This document shows, one piece after another, positions 1-6,275 of a stretch of 10,468 nucleotides of DNA (its first letter is position 1; each line of letters starts with the position of its first letter). A model generated the notes under the pieces. It searched no databases, had not been told where the DNA came from, and saw only the letters and a program-made list of their open reading frames with translations. A program made the translations under genes and the position numbers. This DNA comes from Salinisphaera sp. UBA6602 (lineage in GTDB: Bacteria; Pseudomonadota; Gammaproteobacteria; Nevskiales; Salinisphaeraceae), in contig DJIE01000191.1 of assembly GCA_002433465.1 (NCBI GenBank), positions 1-10,468 on the forward strand, written 5' to 3'.

Positions 1-25
1 ATGCCGAACTTCAAGCCTTCATACC

Positions 26-427
26 TTACGAGTCGATCTCGCCAAGCAGGTCGTCGCAGGCTTTTACGCAGCGGTTGCAGGCTTCGGCACACAGCGCGCA
101 GTGCTGGTTCTGGTCGCCGTGGCCTTCACAATGCGCGGCGCACTTCTGGCAGGCGTCTCGGCAGGCCTTGACCTGCGTGGCGGCCGGCGACTCGCCGAAG
201 GCCGTCTGGCGCGACAGCACGCGGGCCGTGGCGTTACAGATGTCGGCACAGTCGAGATCGGTACGGATGCAGCCGCGCAGGTCGGCCACATTGTCTTCGG
301 CGAGACAGGCATCGGCACAGGCGGTGCAGTGATGCGCGCAGTCGAAGCAGGCTTCGACACAGGCGACGAGCTGTTTCTGCACCGACAGCGGGTTCGGGTG
401 CGTCTTGAGCATGGCTTCTGCTTGCAT
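26..427 (-). CDS. Csp3-like cytosolic four-helix-bundle copper storage protein (DUF326 family)
   Basis: The 133-residue protein carries 18 cysteines (C23, 27, 30, 34, 37, 41, 53, 60, 64, 89, 93, 96, 100, 110, 113, 117, 120, 124), mostly spaced 3 or 4 apart, as expected when thiols line the core of an antiparallel four-helix bundle. This is the pattern of the Csp copper-storage family, which holds many Cu(I) ions per monomer. There is no signal peptide, so it resembles the cytosolic Csp3 type rather than exported Csp1. The start at 427 is chosen because AAGGAG (minus strand, 435-440) lies 7 bases before it; a second in-frame ATG five codons later is less well placed. The open frame continues upstream without an export signal. 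No copper exporter or chaperone is visible next to it, and the window ends 25 bases past its stop. Metal identity is inferred from the family. Confidence 0.88.
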   Translation of the reverse strand: MQAEAMLKTHPNPLSVQKQLVACVEACFDCAHHCTACADACLAEDNVADLRGCIRTDLDCADICNATARVLSRQTAFGESPAATQVKACRDACQKCAAHCEGHGDQNQHCALCAEACNRCVKACDDLLGEIDS

Positions 428-738
428 GGTTTCGCTCCTTGGTTCGTCGGCGCATCGCGGCGCCGACGTTCGAATTCGTAGCGGCCGCCCCAAACGAGCG
501 GCCACCGTTGAACTCGCATGGAAACGAAACCCGTGCTGCGGGTATATCAGCAGTCCTACGGACGGCGCGACGACGGCTGTCATGAGCGCGATACGTGTTC
601 GCACTCAACTGGCAGACCCGCTTCTAACGCTTACAAGCGCGGTTGTTGGCGCCCGAGCAATCCGCTGCTCCGCTGGCAATCGTCATTGAAGCGATACGGC
701 ACCGACCCCTCGGCCGGTACCGCGACAACCCGGCCGGC
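428..738. other. Intergenic region between two minus-strand genes
   Basis: This 311-base gap holds the leader and presumably the promoter of the Csp3-like gene, plus the 3' end of the flavoenzyme transcript. I see no convincing gene. CGGCCGG (711-717) can pair with CCGGCCG (730-736) just beyond the flavoenzyme stop codon, a possible weak terminator, but no U-tract follows on the minus strand. No clear -10/-35 pair was recognised for the copper-storage gene. Confidence 0.5.
445..468 (-). promoter_or_regulatory. Perfect 9-bp inverted repeat in the leader of the Csp3-like gene
   Basis: CGTCGGCGC (445-453) and GCGCCGACG (460-468) are exact reverse complements separated by six bases. The element ends four bases upstream of the AAGGAG ribosome binding site of the copper-storage gene. 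It could be an operator or a leader-RNA hairpin. It does not look like a CueR box. Function is inferred from position only. Confidence 0.4.
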
Positions 739-1695
739 TTAAGCGAACCGCTTGCGCGCGGCGGCGTATTCCGTGGCCAGACGATCGACGATTTCGCTGG
801 CCGGAAGCACGCTGTCGATACTTCCCACGCCCTGCCCGGCGCCCCAGATATCCTTCCAGGCCTTCTTCTTCTCGCGGTCGCTGCCGAAGGTCATGGCTTC
901 CTTGCCGGATTCGGGCAGCGCGTTCGGGTCCAGCCCGGCGTTTTCGATCGAACCGCGCAGGTAGTTACCGTGTACGCCTGTAAACAGGTTGGAGTAGATC
1001 ACGTCCTTGGCCGTGGATTCGGTCACCATCGCTTTGTACTCGTCGACGGCATTGGCCTCGGCGCTGGCGATAAAGCGGGTGCCCATATAGGCAAAGTCCG
1101 CGCCCATGGCCTGGGCGGCCAGAATATGTTCGCCGCGGGTGATCGAGCCGGACAGAATCAGCGGACCGTCCCAGAACTGGCGAATCTCGGAGACCAGCGC
1201 GAACGGGCTGAGGGTGCCGGCATGGCCGCCCGCCCCCGCACAGACCACGATCAATCCGTCCACCCCGGCCTCAATCGCCTTTTCGGCATGGCGCACGCTG
1301 ATCACGTCGTGAAACACGTGGCCGCCGTAGTCGTGGGCCACTTCCACCGCCGCATGCGGCGCGCGCAGGCTGGTGATCATCAGCGGCACCTTGAAGTCGG
1401 CACAGGCTTTTAGATCATGCTCGAGCCGATCGTTGGAAGCGTGCACGATCTGGTTGACCGCGAACGGCGCGATCTTCGCCTGCGGGTCGGCCGCGCGGGC
1501 CTCGTCCAGCGTCGTGGTAATCCGCTCGAGCCACACCGGCAGCTCCTCGGCCGGACGCGCGTTCAAAGCCGGAAAAGAACCAACGATGCCGCTCATGCAC
1601 TGGGCGATCACAAGATCCGGATTGGACAGAATGAACATCGGCGAACCGATGACCGGCAGACGCATCTGCGCATTGAGTTGATCGACCAGCGACAT
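739..1695 (-). CDS. Nitronate monooxygenase / 2-nitropropane dioxygenase family FMN oxidoreductase
   Basis: The 318-residue protein fits an FMN-dependent TIM-barrel flavoenzyme of the nitronate monooxygenase family, soluble and cytosolic. Family signatures include the N-terminal strand with PVIGSPM (14-20), the glycine-rich GAGGHAG (154-160) whose His158 is at the usual active-site position, and the phosphate-binding stretch GSITRGEH (183-190) followed by GADFAYMGTRF (198-208). Members oxidise alkyl nitronates to carbonyl compounds and nitrite, but some relatives are NAD(P)H:quinone reductases, so the exact substrate is open. The start at 1695 is supported by AAGGAG five bases upstream. The frame stays open to 2133, but that extension lacks family similarity and would run through the promoter. 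It is probably monocistronic, transcribed away from csgD. Confidence 0.85.
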   Translation of the reverse strand: MSLVDQLNAQMRLPVIGSPMFILSNPDLVIAQCMSGIVGSFPALNARPAEELPVWLERITTTLDEARAADPQAKIAPFAVNQIVHASNDRLEHDLKACADFKVPLMITSLRAPHAAVEVAHDYGGHVFHDVISVRHAEKAIEAGVDGLIVVCAGAGGHAGTLSPFALVSEIRQFWDGPLILSGSITRGEHILAAQAMGADFAYMGTRFIASAEANAVDEYKAMVTESTAKDVIYSNLFTGVHGNYLRGSIENAGLDPNALPESGKEAMTFGSDREKKKAWKDIWGAGQGVGSIDSVLPASEIVDRLATEYAAARKRFA

Positions 1696-1729
1696 GAAGA
1701 CTCCTTTTTGTTCTCGCAATGGATGAGGA

Positions 1730-1759
1730 ACGATACCGAACGATCGTTCGCCGTGTAAA
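1730..1759 (-). promoter_or_regulatory. Promoter with palindromic operator for the flavoenzyme gene
   Basis: On the minus strand TTTACA (1754-1759) and TATCGT (1730-1735) are separated by 18 bases, giving a plausible sigma-70 -35/-10 pair about 35 bases before the start codon. The spacer contains a perfect 14-bp palindrome, CGAACGATCGTTCG (1737-1750). A palindrome between -35 and -10 is a classic repressor position, and the sequence style is like operators of TetR-family regulators. No regulator gene is in the window. The palindrome is certain; the promoter and operator roles are inferred. Confidence 0.5.
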
Positions 1760-1864
1760 AGATACCGGAGATACACCGCGAGGGGCAGCTGATATGCGCT
1801 GACGCCGCCGCAATCATGAAGCGCGCGCCCCGAATCGCAGGCGAGGCGCGATGAACGAATTCCG

Positions 1865-1895
1865 AGAGCGCCCGCTCTACCGCGCCATGCGCGGT
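1865..1895. repeat. Two back-to-back perfect hairpins
   Basis: AGAGCG-CC-CGCTCT (1865-1878) is immediately followed by ACCGCGC-CAT-GCGCGGT (1879-1895). Both arms of each are exact reverse complements and no base separates the two elements. They lie upstream of the flavoenzyme promoter and about 470 bases before csgD. They could be a protein-binding site, a small structured RNA or a remnant of a REP-type repeat. No second copy was noticed in the window. Confidence 0.4.
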
Positions 1896-2364
1896 TAGAT
1901 GCGCGCCAATCAGCCGCGAGCCGCACGTTGACGACAAACACACAACGCGCGACTTGGTTGGGCGAGCGGCGAGCATCAGCTGACTTCGGCGCCTTATGCT
2001 TCGAGTTAACCGCGAAGCCAGGCCGAAATTCTGCGGCGCCCACATCCCCGTCCCACCCCCAATGCCTGCGCCAGCCACCGCTAACCGGCGCGCAGTCGAT
2101 CATACGTCTGTAACAAAGCCGACGAGCGGTCAAACGCGACCAGCACTCGTACGACTCTCATACACCGATCCGAGACTCTCCAGATATTGCTCGCGGAATC
2201 AATCCGGTAAAACGCTTAGATATATTTTGAAACTGCGGCCAAGCGGCCGACTCACAAGACACCGCGCCCTACCCGAACCGATGCAACTGACAATCAGATT
2301 TTATTTAACGGGCGACGCGTGAAAGTATTTTGAGGGGGTGGCGGATTGCGGGGAGACTTACGCT

Positions 2365-3093
2365 ATGAAGTGCAGCAACGCAAAAATCATTTTTGTCACA
2401 GACAGTAATTCGCAAAGTCGGCTATTCATAGAACATATCGAAGCACGCCTAAAGTGTGAAATATCCTTGCGATCGCCTGACGATTCGATCGAAGCGATTA
2501 AGACCAATAACGCTTTGATTTTGCTCGATGCTGCAGAGATGGATGACAGCCGCATGCAGAATTGGTACGTGGCGGCCGCAGGCAAACAAGGCCTCGTACT
2601 TGCGGCAATCAACTTGCGTGACGAAAACCACGCCACTCAGGTGTTGGCGTGCCTGTACTTGAAAGGCGTGTTCTACCGTCGCGACAGCATCGACCTCATC
2701 TGCAAAGGCATCAGCAAACTGCTGGACGACAATCTTTGGATGTCGCGCTCGCTGATGACACAGCTAATCGAGCGCTACCGTAATCAGCAACTCAATGCCT
2801 ATCGCCCGGTGGGTGGACTGACGCAGCGCGAGCTCGAGATCATTTGCCTGCTGGGCTCGGGCGCCTCCAATAACGCGATTGCGCGCCAGCTTTTTGTGAG
2901 CGAACACACGGTCAAGTCGCATCTGTACAACATTTTTCGCAAGCTCGACGTTCGCAACCGAATACAAGCCACGAACTGGGCCCGACAGAACCTTGGCGTA
3001 CTACCGAATATTTCAGCGTCAGCCGCTCGAAAGCCGGCGGAAACGCGCTCGGCCAAAAATGGTTTAGCCGGCACGGACGCCCCGGGGCTATAG
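2365..3093 (+). CDS. csgD: CsgD, LuxR-type master activator of curli and biofilm genes
   Basis: The 242-residue protein has a receiver-like N-terminal domain (about 1-125) and a LuxR/FixJ-type helix-turn-helix (about 150-210). The HTH matches E. coli CsgD almost residue by residue: GASNN (166-170), IAR, SEHTVKSHLYN (179-189), then Q201 and the WARQNL end. Asp55 in LILLD aligns with Asp59 of E. coli CsgD. The start at 2365 has GGGGAG (2350-2355) nine bases upstream; an in-frame GTG at 2338 is less likely. Compared with the 216-residue E. coli protein, it carries about 30 extra residues after the HTH (211-242), low in complexity and rich in Ala, Ser and Lys/Arg. It stands alone, 423 bases before csgE, not in a csgDEFG operon. 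Expected role: DNA-binding activator of the curli structural genes. Confidence 0.95.
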   Translation: MKCSNAKIIFVTDSNSQSRLFIEHIEARLKCEISLRSPDDSIEAIKTNNALILLDAAEMDDSRMQNWYVAAAGKQGLVLAAINLRDENHATQVLACLYLKGVFYRRDSIDLICKGISKLLDDNLWMSRSLMTQLIERYRNQQLNAYRPVGGLTQRELEIICLLGSGASNNAIARQLFVSEHTVKSHLYNIFRKLDVRNRIQATNWARQNLGVLPNISASAARKPAETRSAKNGLAGTDAPGL

Positions 3094-3516
3094 CGCCGTA
3101 CTCGCCTGAACCACTGGCGCGCTGGCACTCGCGCAGGGCGCAAGCGCTTCGTTGGCTTCATATTCGCTACGAGCTTACCCACGCTCTTTCTTTCGGCGCT
3201 CTGCGGGCGACAGCCGCGAGCACCGTTGCGTGCGTCCGGCACAAAGCACGCCCTCCCCTCGGCGAATGCACGAAGCATGAGAAAACTCATACCCACGGCG
3301 CCGCAAAGGTTTAAAAAAACAACCCATGGGATGGTTCTTTAGCCCGATGGGATTTGGTCGCGGGCGCTAGCACACTGGCCGAACGAAAATTCAGGGCGCT
3401 GCTTAAAAATTACTGGACGCGGCGCCACAAGGATCTGCCAATCGTCGCGCGTTTTATTGCCCGAATACATTTTTTATGTGTTTGGCAAGACGACTTACGG
3501 ATGTCGAATACCAATA
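3094..3516. other. Intergenic region between csgD and csgE
   Basis: These 423 bases contain no convincing gene. The first part (3094-3300) is GC-rich with several short imperfect inverted repeats and no clear terminator for csgD. The second part (3300-3516) is mixed and carries the motif shared with the csgB upstream region at 3332-3345. A separate csgEFG promoter is therefore likely here, but I could not identify a convincing -10/-35 pair. Open frames that cross it on either strand look like chance. Confidence 0.5.
3326..3355 (+). promoter_or_regulatory. Candidate curli regulator site upstream of csgEFG
   Basis: TGGTTCTTTAGCCC (3332-3345) is identical to 6161-6174 upstream of csgB. Here it is bracketed by a direct repeat ATGGGAT at 3326-3332 and 3347-3353, whose 21-base period equals two helical turns. 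The right copy extends to ATGGGATTT (3347-3355), which also occurs before csgB at 6225-6233. The identity is seen directly. Binding by CsgD or another curli regulator is inferred, and the motif does not obviously match the E. coli CsgD consensus. It ends 171 bases before the csgE start. Confidence 0.5.
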
Positions 3517-4041
3517 ATGAACACACAAAATCGACGTTCAACCTATGCATACCGCCTGGCAGCTATTGCTCTGTTCATTCTTGCCGAACTTGGCCAGGCC
3601 CAGACAGAAGTCGACCCCGCGGAGCCAAGCCCAAAGTCCGTGAACGACACATCGTCCATCAATCGACTCGAGAGCGAGGATGGCCCTCGTCTCGAATCGG
3701 CCTACAACGGTAGCAGCGAGCTCACCGGCGTGTTGGTCGATCGAACCCTAACCGTCATCGGCCAGAACTTCTATCGCGCATTCAGCCAGATCGGGATGGG
3801 CCACCCGATCATCCGCGGGGCCACACTCACGATCCACGAACGCCCCGATGCCCGCTGGGGCATCCAGCTCTGGATAACCGACGGGCCCCGCGTGTACTTC
3901 GAAACACGACTATCACCGCGGCTCAGCGACGCCGACGATGTCGCACGGCAGGCCATCGACCTGGTCGAGAAAGCCATTCTCAAACGGCAGCTTTCGGCGG
4001 CACTCAATCCCAGTGCCGATCTCGGAAAAGAAGAACTTTAA
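3517..4041 (+). CDS. csgE: CsgE, periplasmic curli secretion adaptor
   Basis: The 174-residue precursor matches E. coli CsgE over residues 69-174: LTGVLVDRTLTVIGQNFYRA (69-88) corresponds to the E. coli region ending IGHDFYRAFS, and HERPDARWG (107-115) to NERPSARWG. In E. coli, CsgE is a periplasmic protein that forms a nine-fold cap on CsgG, directs CsgA to the pore and can hold it soluble. Residues 1-28 form a signal peptide ending at GQA. About 40 extra hydrophilic, acidic residues (29-68) separate it from the core, a linker missing from the 129-residue E. coli protein. The ATG at 3517 is chosen because it directly precedes the signal peptide; the frame is open back to a TTG at 3457. Its ribosome binding site is weak. 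It is first in a tight csgE-csgF-csgG operon, with csgF 11 bases downstream. Confidence 0.93.
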   Translation: MNTQNRRSTYAYRLAAIALFILAELGQAQTEVDPAEPSPKSVNDTSSINRLESEDGPRLESAYNGSSELTGVLVDRTLTVIGQNFYRAFSQIGMGHPIIRGATLTIHERPDARWGIQLWITDGPRVYFETRLSPRLSDADDVARQAIDLVEKAILKRQLSAALNPSADLGKEEL

Positions 4042-4052
4042 ACGGGGGCCTC

Positions 4053-4457
4053 ATGAAACGCGCCAACATTATCGCCATCGCCGTGCTGGGTATGTCGCCT
4101 GTGGCTGGTGCCGGCGAGCTCGTTTATCAGCCCATCAACCCCTCGTTCGGGGGTGATCCATTCAACGGCAGCTACTTGCTCAACAAGGCCCAGGCCCAGG
4201 ATACCCACGAACCACCAGGGCGTTCGCGCTACGAGCCGCTCTCGGCAACCGAGCGGCTGGTTCAGAACCTGCAAAGCCGGCTGATCTCGCAACTTATCTC
4301 GGATGTAGGGGCCGGCGAAATCAGCGAGGGCGTGTTCGACAGCGACGAGTTCGGCGTCGTAATCCGTGACGAGAACGGCCAGCTGAGCATAACGGTCACC
4401 GACAAGGCCACCGGCGATGTCACCACCATCAACGTAGGCGGCCTATCGGGCTTCTAA
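4053..4457 (+). CDS. csgF: CsgF, curli secretion and nucleation coupling factor
   Basis: The 134-residue precursor has a signal peptide cleaved after Ala20 (VAGA|GE), and its mature N-terminus resembles the E. coli CsgF segment that inserts into the CsgG barrel: NPSFGGDPFNGSYLLNKAQA (29-48) against [20 protein letters not shown]. The C-terminal part (about 100-131), with GQLSITVTDKATG, also matches. In E. coli this protein binds inside CsgG, forms a second constriction and helps anchor CsgB at the surface. Mature position 17, Asn in E. coli and lining that constriction, is Phe here (Phe37 of the precursor). The start is set by GGGGG (4044-4048), four bases before the ATG. The gene ends with tandem in-frame TAA codons and csgG follows after 40 bases. 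Confidence 0.94.
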   Translation: MKRANIIAIAVLGMSPVAGAGELVYQPINPSFGGDPFNGSYLLNKAQAQDTHEPPGRSRYEPLSATERLVQNLQSRLISQLISDVGAGEISEGVFDSDEFGVVIRDENGQLSITVTDKATGDVTTINVGGLSGF

Positions 4458-4497
4458 TAAGCACAGCAGATAGAACAAAGGGCAGAGGGGGCAAGCC

Positions 4498-5328
4498 ATG
4501 CGGTTTATTATTGTATTTCTGATGATTACGAGCCTGACCGGCTGCGCCGCGGTCGTCGCCAACTCACGCGGGCTCGAAGGCCAGCCTGCGACGCTCACGC
4601 CCCGGAGCGGAACGTACCAGGATCTGCTTGCGCTACCCCCACCGGCCGGGCAGATTTACGCGTCGATTTATGATTTTCGAGATCTGACCGGGCAGTACAA
4701 ACCCGCCCCGGCCAGCACGTTCTCGACCGCCGTCACTCAAGGTGCCGCGTCAATGCTGACTGGCGCCCTCGCAGACTCCGGCTGGTTCATCCCCCTTGAG
4801 CGCGTGGGACTGCAGAACCTGCTAACGGAACGCCGTATCATCCGCGCAGAGTTCGAACGCTTTGGCCAGCCGGATACGCTGCCCTCGTTGAGGGCGGCCT
4901 CCGTAATGCTGGAGGGCGGCATCATCGCCTATGAATCGAACATCCGTACCGGTGGCGCGGGCGTTGAATATTTCGGCATTGGGACGTCCGGCCAGTATCA
5001 GGTCGATCAGGTGACCGTGAACCTACGCGCAATCGAGATTTCGACGGGCAAAATCCTTGCAAACGTAACAACCACCAAAACCATTTATTCCAGAGAGCTA
5101 CGCGCCGGCTTTTACCGCTTTATCGATTTCAGCAGACTGCTGGAAGCCGAGGCCGGATACACCAATAACGAACCCGTACAGCTGGCAGTCATGGCTGCGA
5201 TCGAGGCGTCGGTTATTCACCTGGTCGCGAAAGGCGTGACCGCAGGACTCTGGAAACTGCGCGAGGGCGTACAACTCGAGGGCACCATTCTGGACGTTTA
5301 CCTCAACGCGCCCACCCCACTCCTCTAA
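4498..5328 (+). CDS. csgG: CsgG, outer-membrane curli export lipoprotein pore
   Basis: The 276-residue lipoprotein aligns with E. coli CsgG (277) from end to end. It has a lipobox LTGC with Cys16, GWFIPLER (95-102), GLQNLL, VMLEG (136-140), YFGIG (158-162), RFIDF and GYTNNEPV. CsgG is a nonameric outer-membrane channel exporting unfolded CsgA, CsgB and CsgF. The constriction segment KPAPASTFSTAV (68-79) differs from E. coli KPYPASNFSTAV: the residues equivalent to mature Tyr51 and Asn55 are Ala70 and Thr74 (precursor numbering), while Phe56 is kept as Phe75. The pore throat may therefore be wider. GAGGGGG (4485-4491) lies six bases before the ATG. It is last in the csgEFG operon. Confidence 0.97.
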   Translation: MRFIIVFLMITSLTGCAAVVANSRGLEGQPATLTPRSGTYQDLLALPPPAGQIYASIYDFRDLTGQYKPAPASTFSTAVTQGAASMLTGALADSGWFIPLERVGLQNLLTERRIIRAEFERFGQPDTLPSLRAASVMLEGGIIAYESNIRTGGAGVEYFGIGTSGQYQVDQVTVNLRAIEISTGKILANVTTTKTIYSRELRAGFYRFIDFSRLLEAEAGYTNNEPVQLAVMAAIEASVIHLVAKGVTAGLWKLREGVQLEGTILDVYLNAPTPLL

Positions 5329-6275
5329 GCACTCTCTAAATGATTAGGCCGCGAAAAAACTTTCTTGCGGCGCGTAAAGGGCACGCGTACGAGCACCTCC
5401 CCTCTACTGTAAAAACTATTAAAAAAGACTCGCACTCGCTCGTTTTCGGCTATCCCGACACCCGGGGACTGATTAAGCCTTTCTTGTGGCCGAATCAATC
5501 GTGCCTCATATCGTCCCGCGCCCTTTCAGCCTGCTCGTATGAAGCCAGCAGTCCAAGACTGAATAGCCAGCAATTTGTCTGCGATCAGCCCTCCGCTTGC
5601 GCTGTCGCAACAAACACGCTGCTCAACCACCTGAATTGAGCCGAGCCAGCCCAGTCCCTCGACATAAGGGCCCCGAAACCCGGTCGAGCCAATTAAAAAA
5701 ATGGCCACCCCATGCCGTTGCCCGTGTATTCGCCGCGACGCAGACCGCTTACCACGACGCGTGATTTCTCGCTATTGCTTCCACGCTTTTTTCGCCATGC
5801 GATCAAACACGTACCGAAAGTCGCCCGGTCGTAAACGAGTGACCACACAGGAAACGGTGCCTCTGAACCTACCGACGCCGCGTTCTCGGCTCTGAGCACC
5901 CGCCTGGTCAATCGATAATCGGCCCCGTGGCGAGAGCGCTCGCCCGCCCAGGCGCCAGCCCACGCTTCCCATTGACGAGGTGCGACCCGGCCGCGTGGTA
6001 CGACATCCGCAGACTCGGCTTCCCTCTTTTTGCCCCACCAAGCACTCGGCACAGGGGCGGCCGAGGGCATGTGCTTGAGCCCACGAGCACCGAGAAAATC
6101 CGAGTATCAGGAACCTAATACTTCATCCCGTGAACGAGTTCAGAAATTTCAGACTCAAGTTGGTTCTTTAGCCCTATACCGCCAAATCGAACAATCCTGC
6201 AGAGTTATTCAAACGCCAATCGGCATGGGATTTACGCACTCACCGAGTGCCTATTCAACATAGCGATGCGATGCC
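5329..6275. other. Long intergenic region between csgG and csgB
   Basis: These 947 bases separate the secretion operon from the fibre genes. I recognise no gene; small open frames such as 5340-5639 on the plus strand and 5693-6070 on the minus strand lack good ribosome binding sites and any family resemblance. An imperfect 7-bp stem with a 10-base loop (5348-5371) follows csgG closely but has no U-tract. CTCGAC (5658-5663) can pair with GTCGAG (5683-5688). The last 120 bases carry the site shared with the csgE region (6161-6174) and GCACTC-ACC-GAGTGC (6236-6250) just before csgB. The length suggests a complex promoter or an unseen small RNA. Confidence 0.5.
6161..6174 (+). promoter_or_regulatory. 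Candidate curli regulator site upstream of csgBA
   Basis: TGGTTCTTTAGCCC is identical over 14 bases to 3332-3345 before csgE and lies 101 bases before the csgB start. The second shared word ATGGGATTT follows at 6225-6233, further away than in the csgE region. An 8-mer GCCAATCG is also common to both (6215-6222 and 3437-3444), which could be chance. The shared site is best explained by one regulator acting on both curli operons, with CsgD the obvious candidate. Confidence 0.5.

Larger units (their letters stand above)
1696..2364. other. Divergent intergenic region between the flavoenzyme gene and csgD
   Basis: These 669 bases hold the control signals of two divergent genes and no convincing coding sequence. 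The left part is GC-rich and carries the flavoenzyme promoter and two adjacent hairpins at 1865-1895. The right part, roughly 2150-2335, is AT-richer, as is usual near heavily regulated csgD promoters. TATATT at 2221-2226 and CTGACA at 2287-2292 are the nearest to core promoter elements I can see, but neither has a well-spaced partner, so no csgD promoter is claimed. The 14-bp motif found before csgE and csgB was not seen here. Confidence 0.5.

Noticed and set aside
472..488. GAATTC closely followed by GCGGCCGC, resembling an EcoRI-NotI cloning linker.
   Set aside because: The sites are separated by GTA, the surrounding sequence is ordinary GC-rich intergenic DNA, and no vector sequence is present. 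Coincidence in GC-rich DNA is sufficient.
1862..1882. Minus-strand GGTAGAGCG resembling the D-arm of a tRNA.
   Set aside because: No acceptor stem, anticodon arm or T-arm can be placed around it; the bases belong to the two hairpins at 1865-1895.
1696..2133. N-terminal extension of the nitronate monooxygenase reading frame.
   Set aside because: The family's N-terminus and a strong ribosome binding site begin at 1695, and the extension lacks family-like sequence and covers the promoter and palindrome.
3122..3140. TGGCAC-like sequence suggesting a sigma-54 promoter before csgE.
   Set aside because: The GC doublet of a -12 element is not at the required spacing.
2799..3296. 165-codon minus-strand open frame over the csgD end and downstream gap.
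   Set aside because: It is antisense to the highly conserved CsgD HTH region, has no good ribosome binding site and no recognisable domain; it follows from GC-rich codon use on the plus strand.
5340..5639. 99-codon plus-strand open frame after csgG.
   Set aside because: No ribosome binding site, no domain, signal peptide or membrane segment; the start lies just after the csgG stop in an AT-richer noncoding stretch.
5693..6070. 125-codon minus-strand open frame between csgG and csgB.
   Set aside because: Composition is biased toward Arg, Trp and Gly with no family resemblance, and three overlapping frames of similar length are open in the same stretch, as expected by chance in GC-rich DNA.
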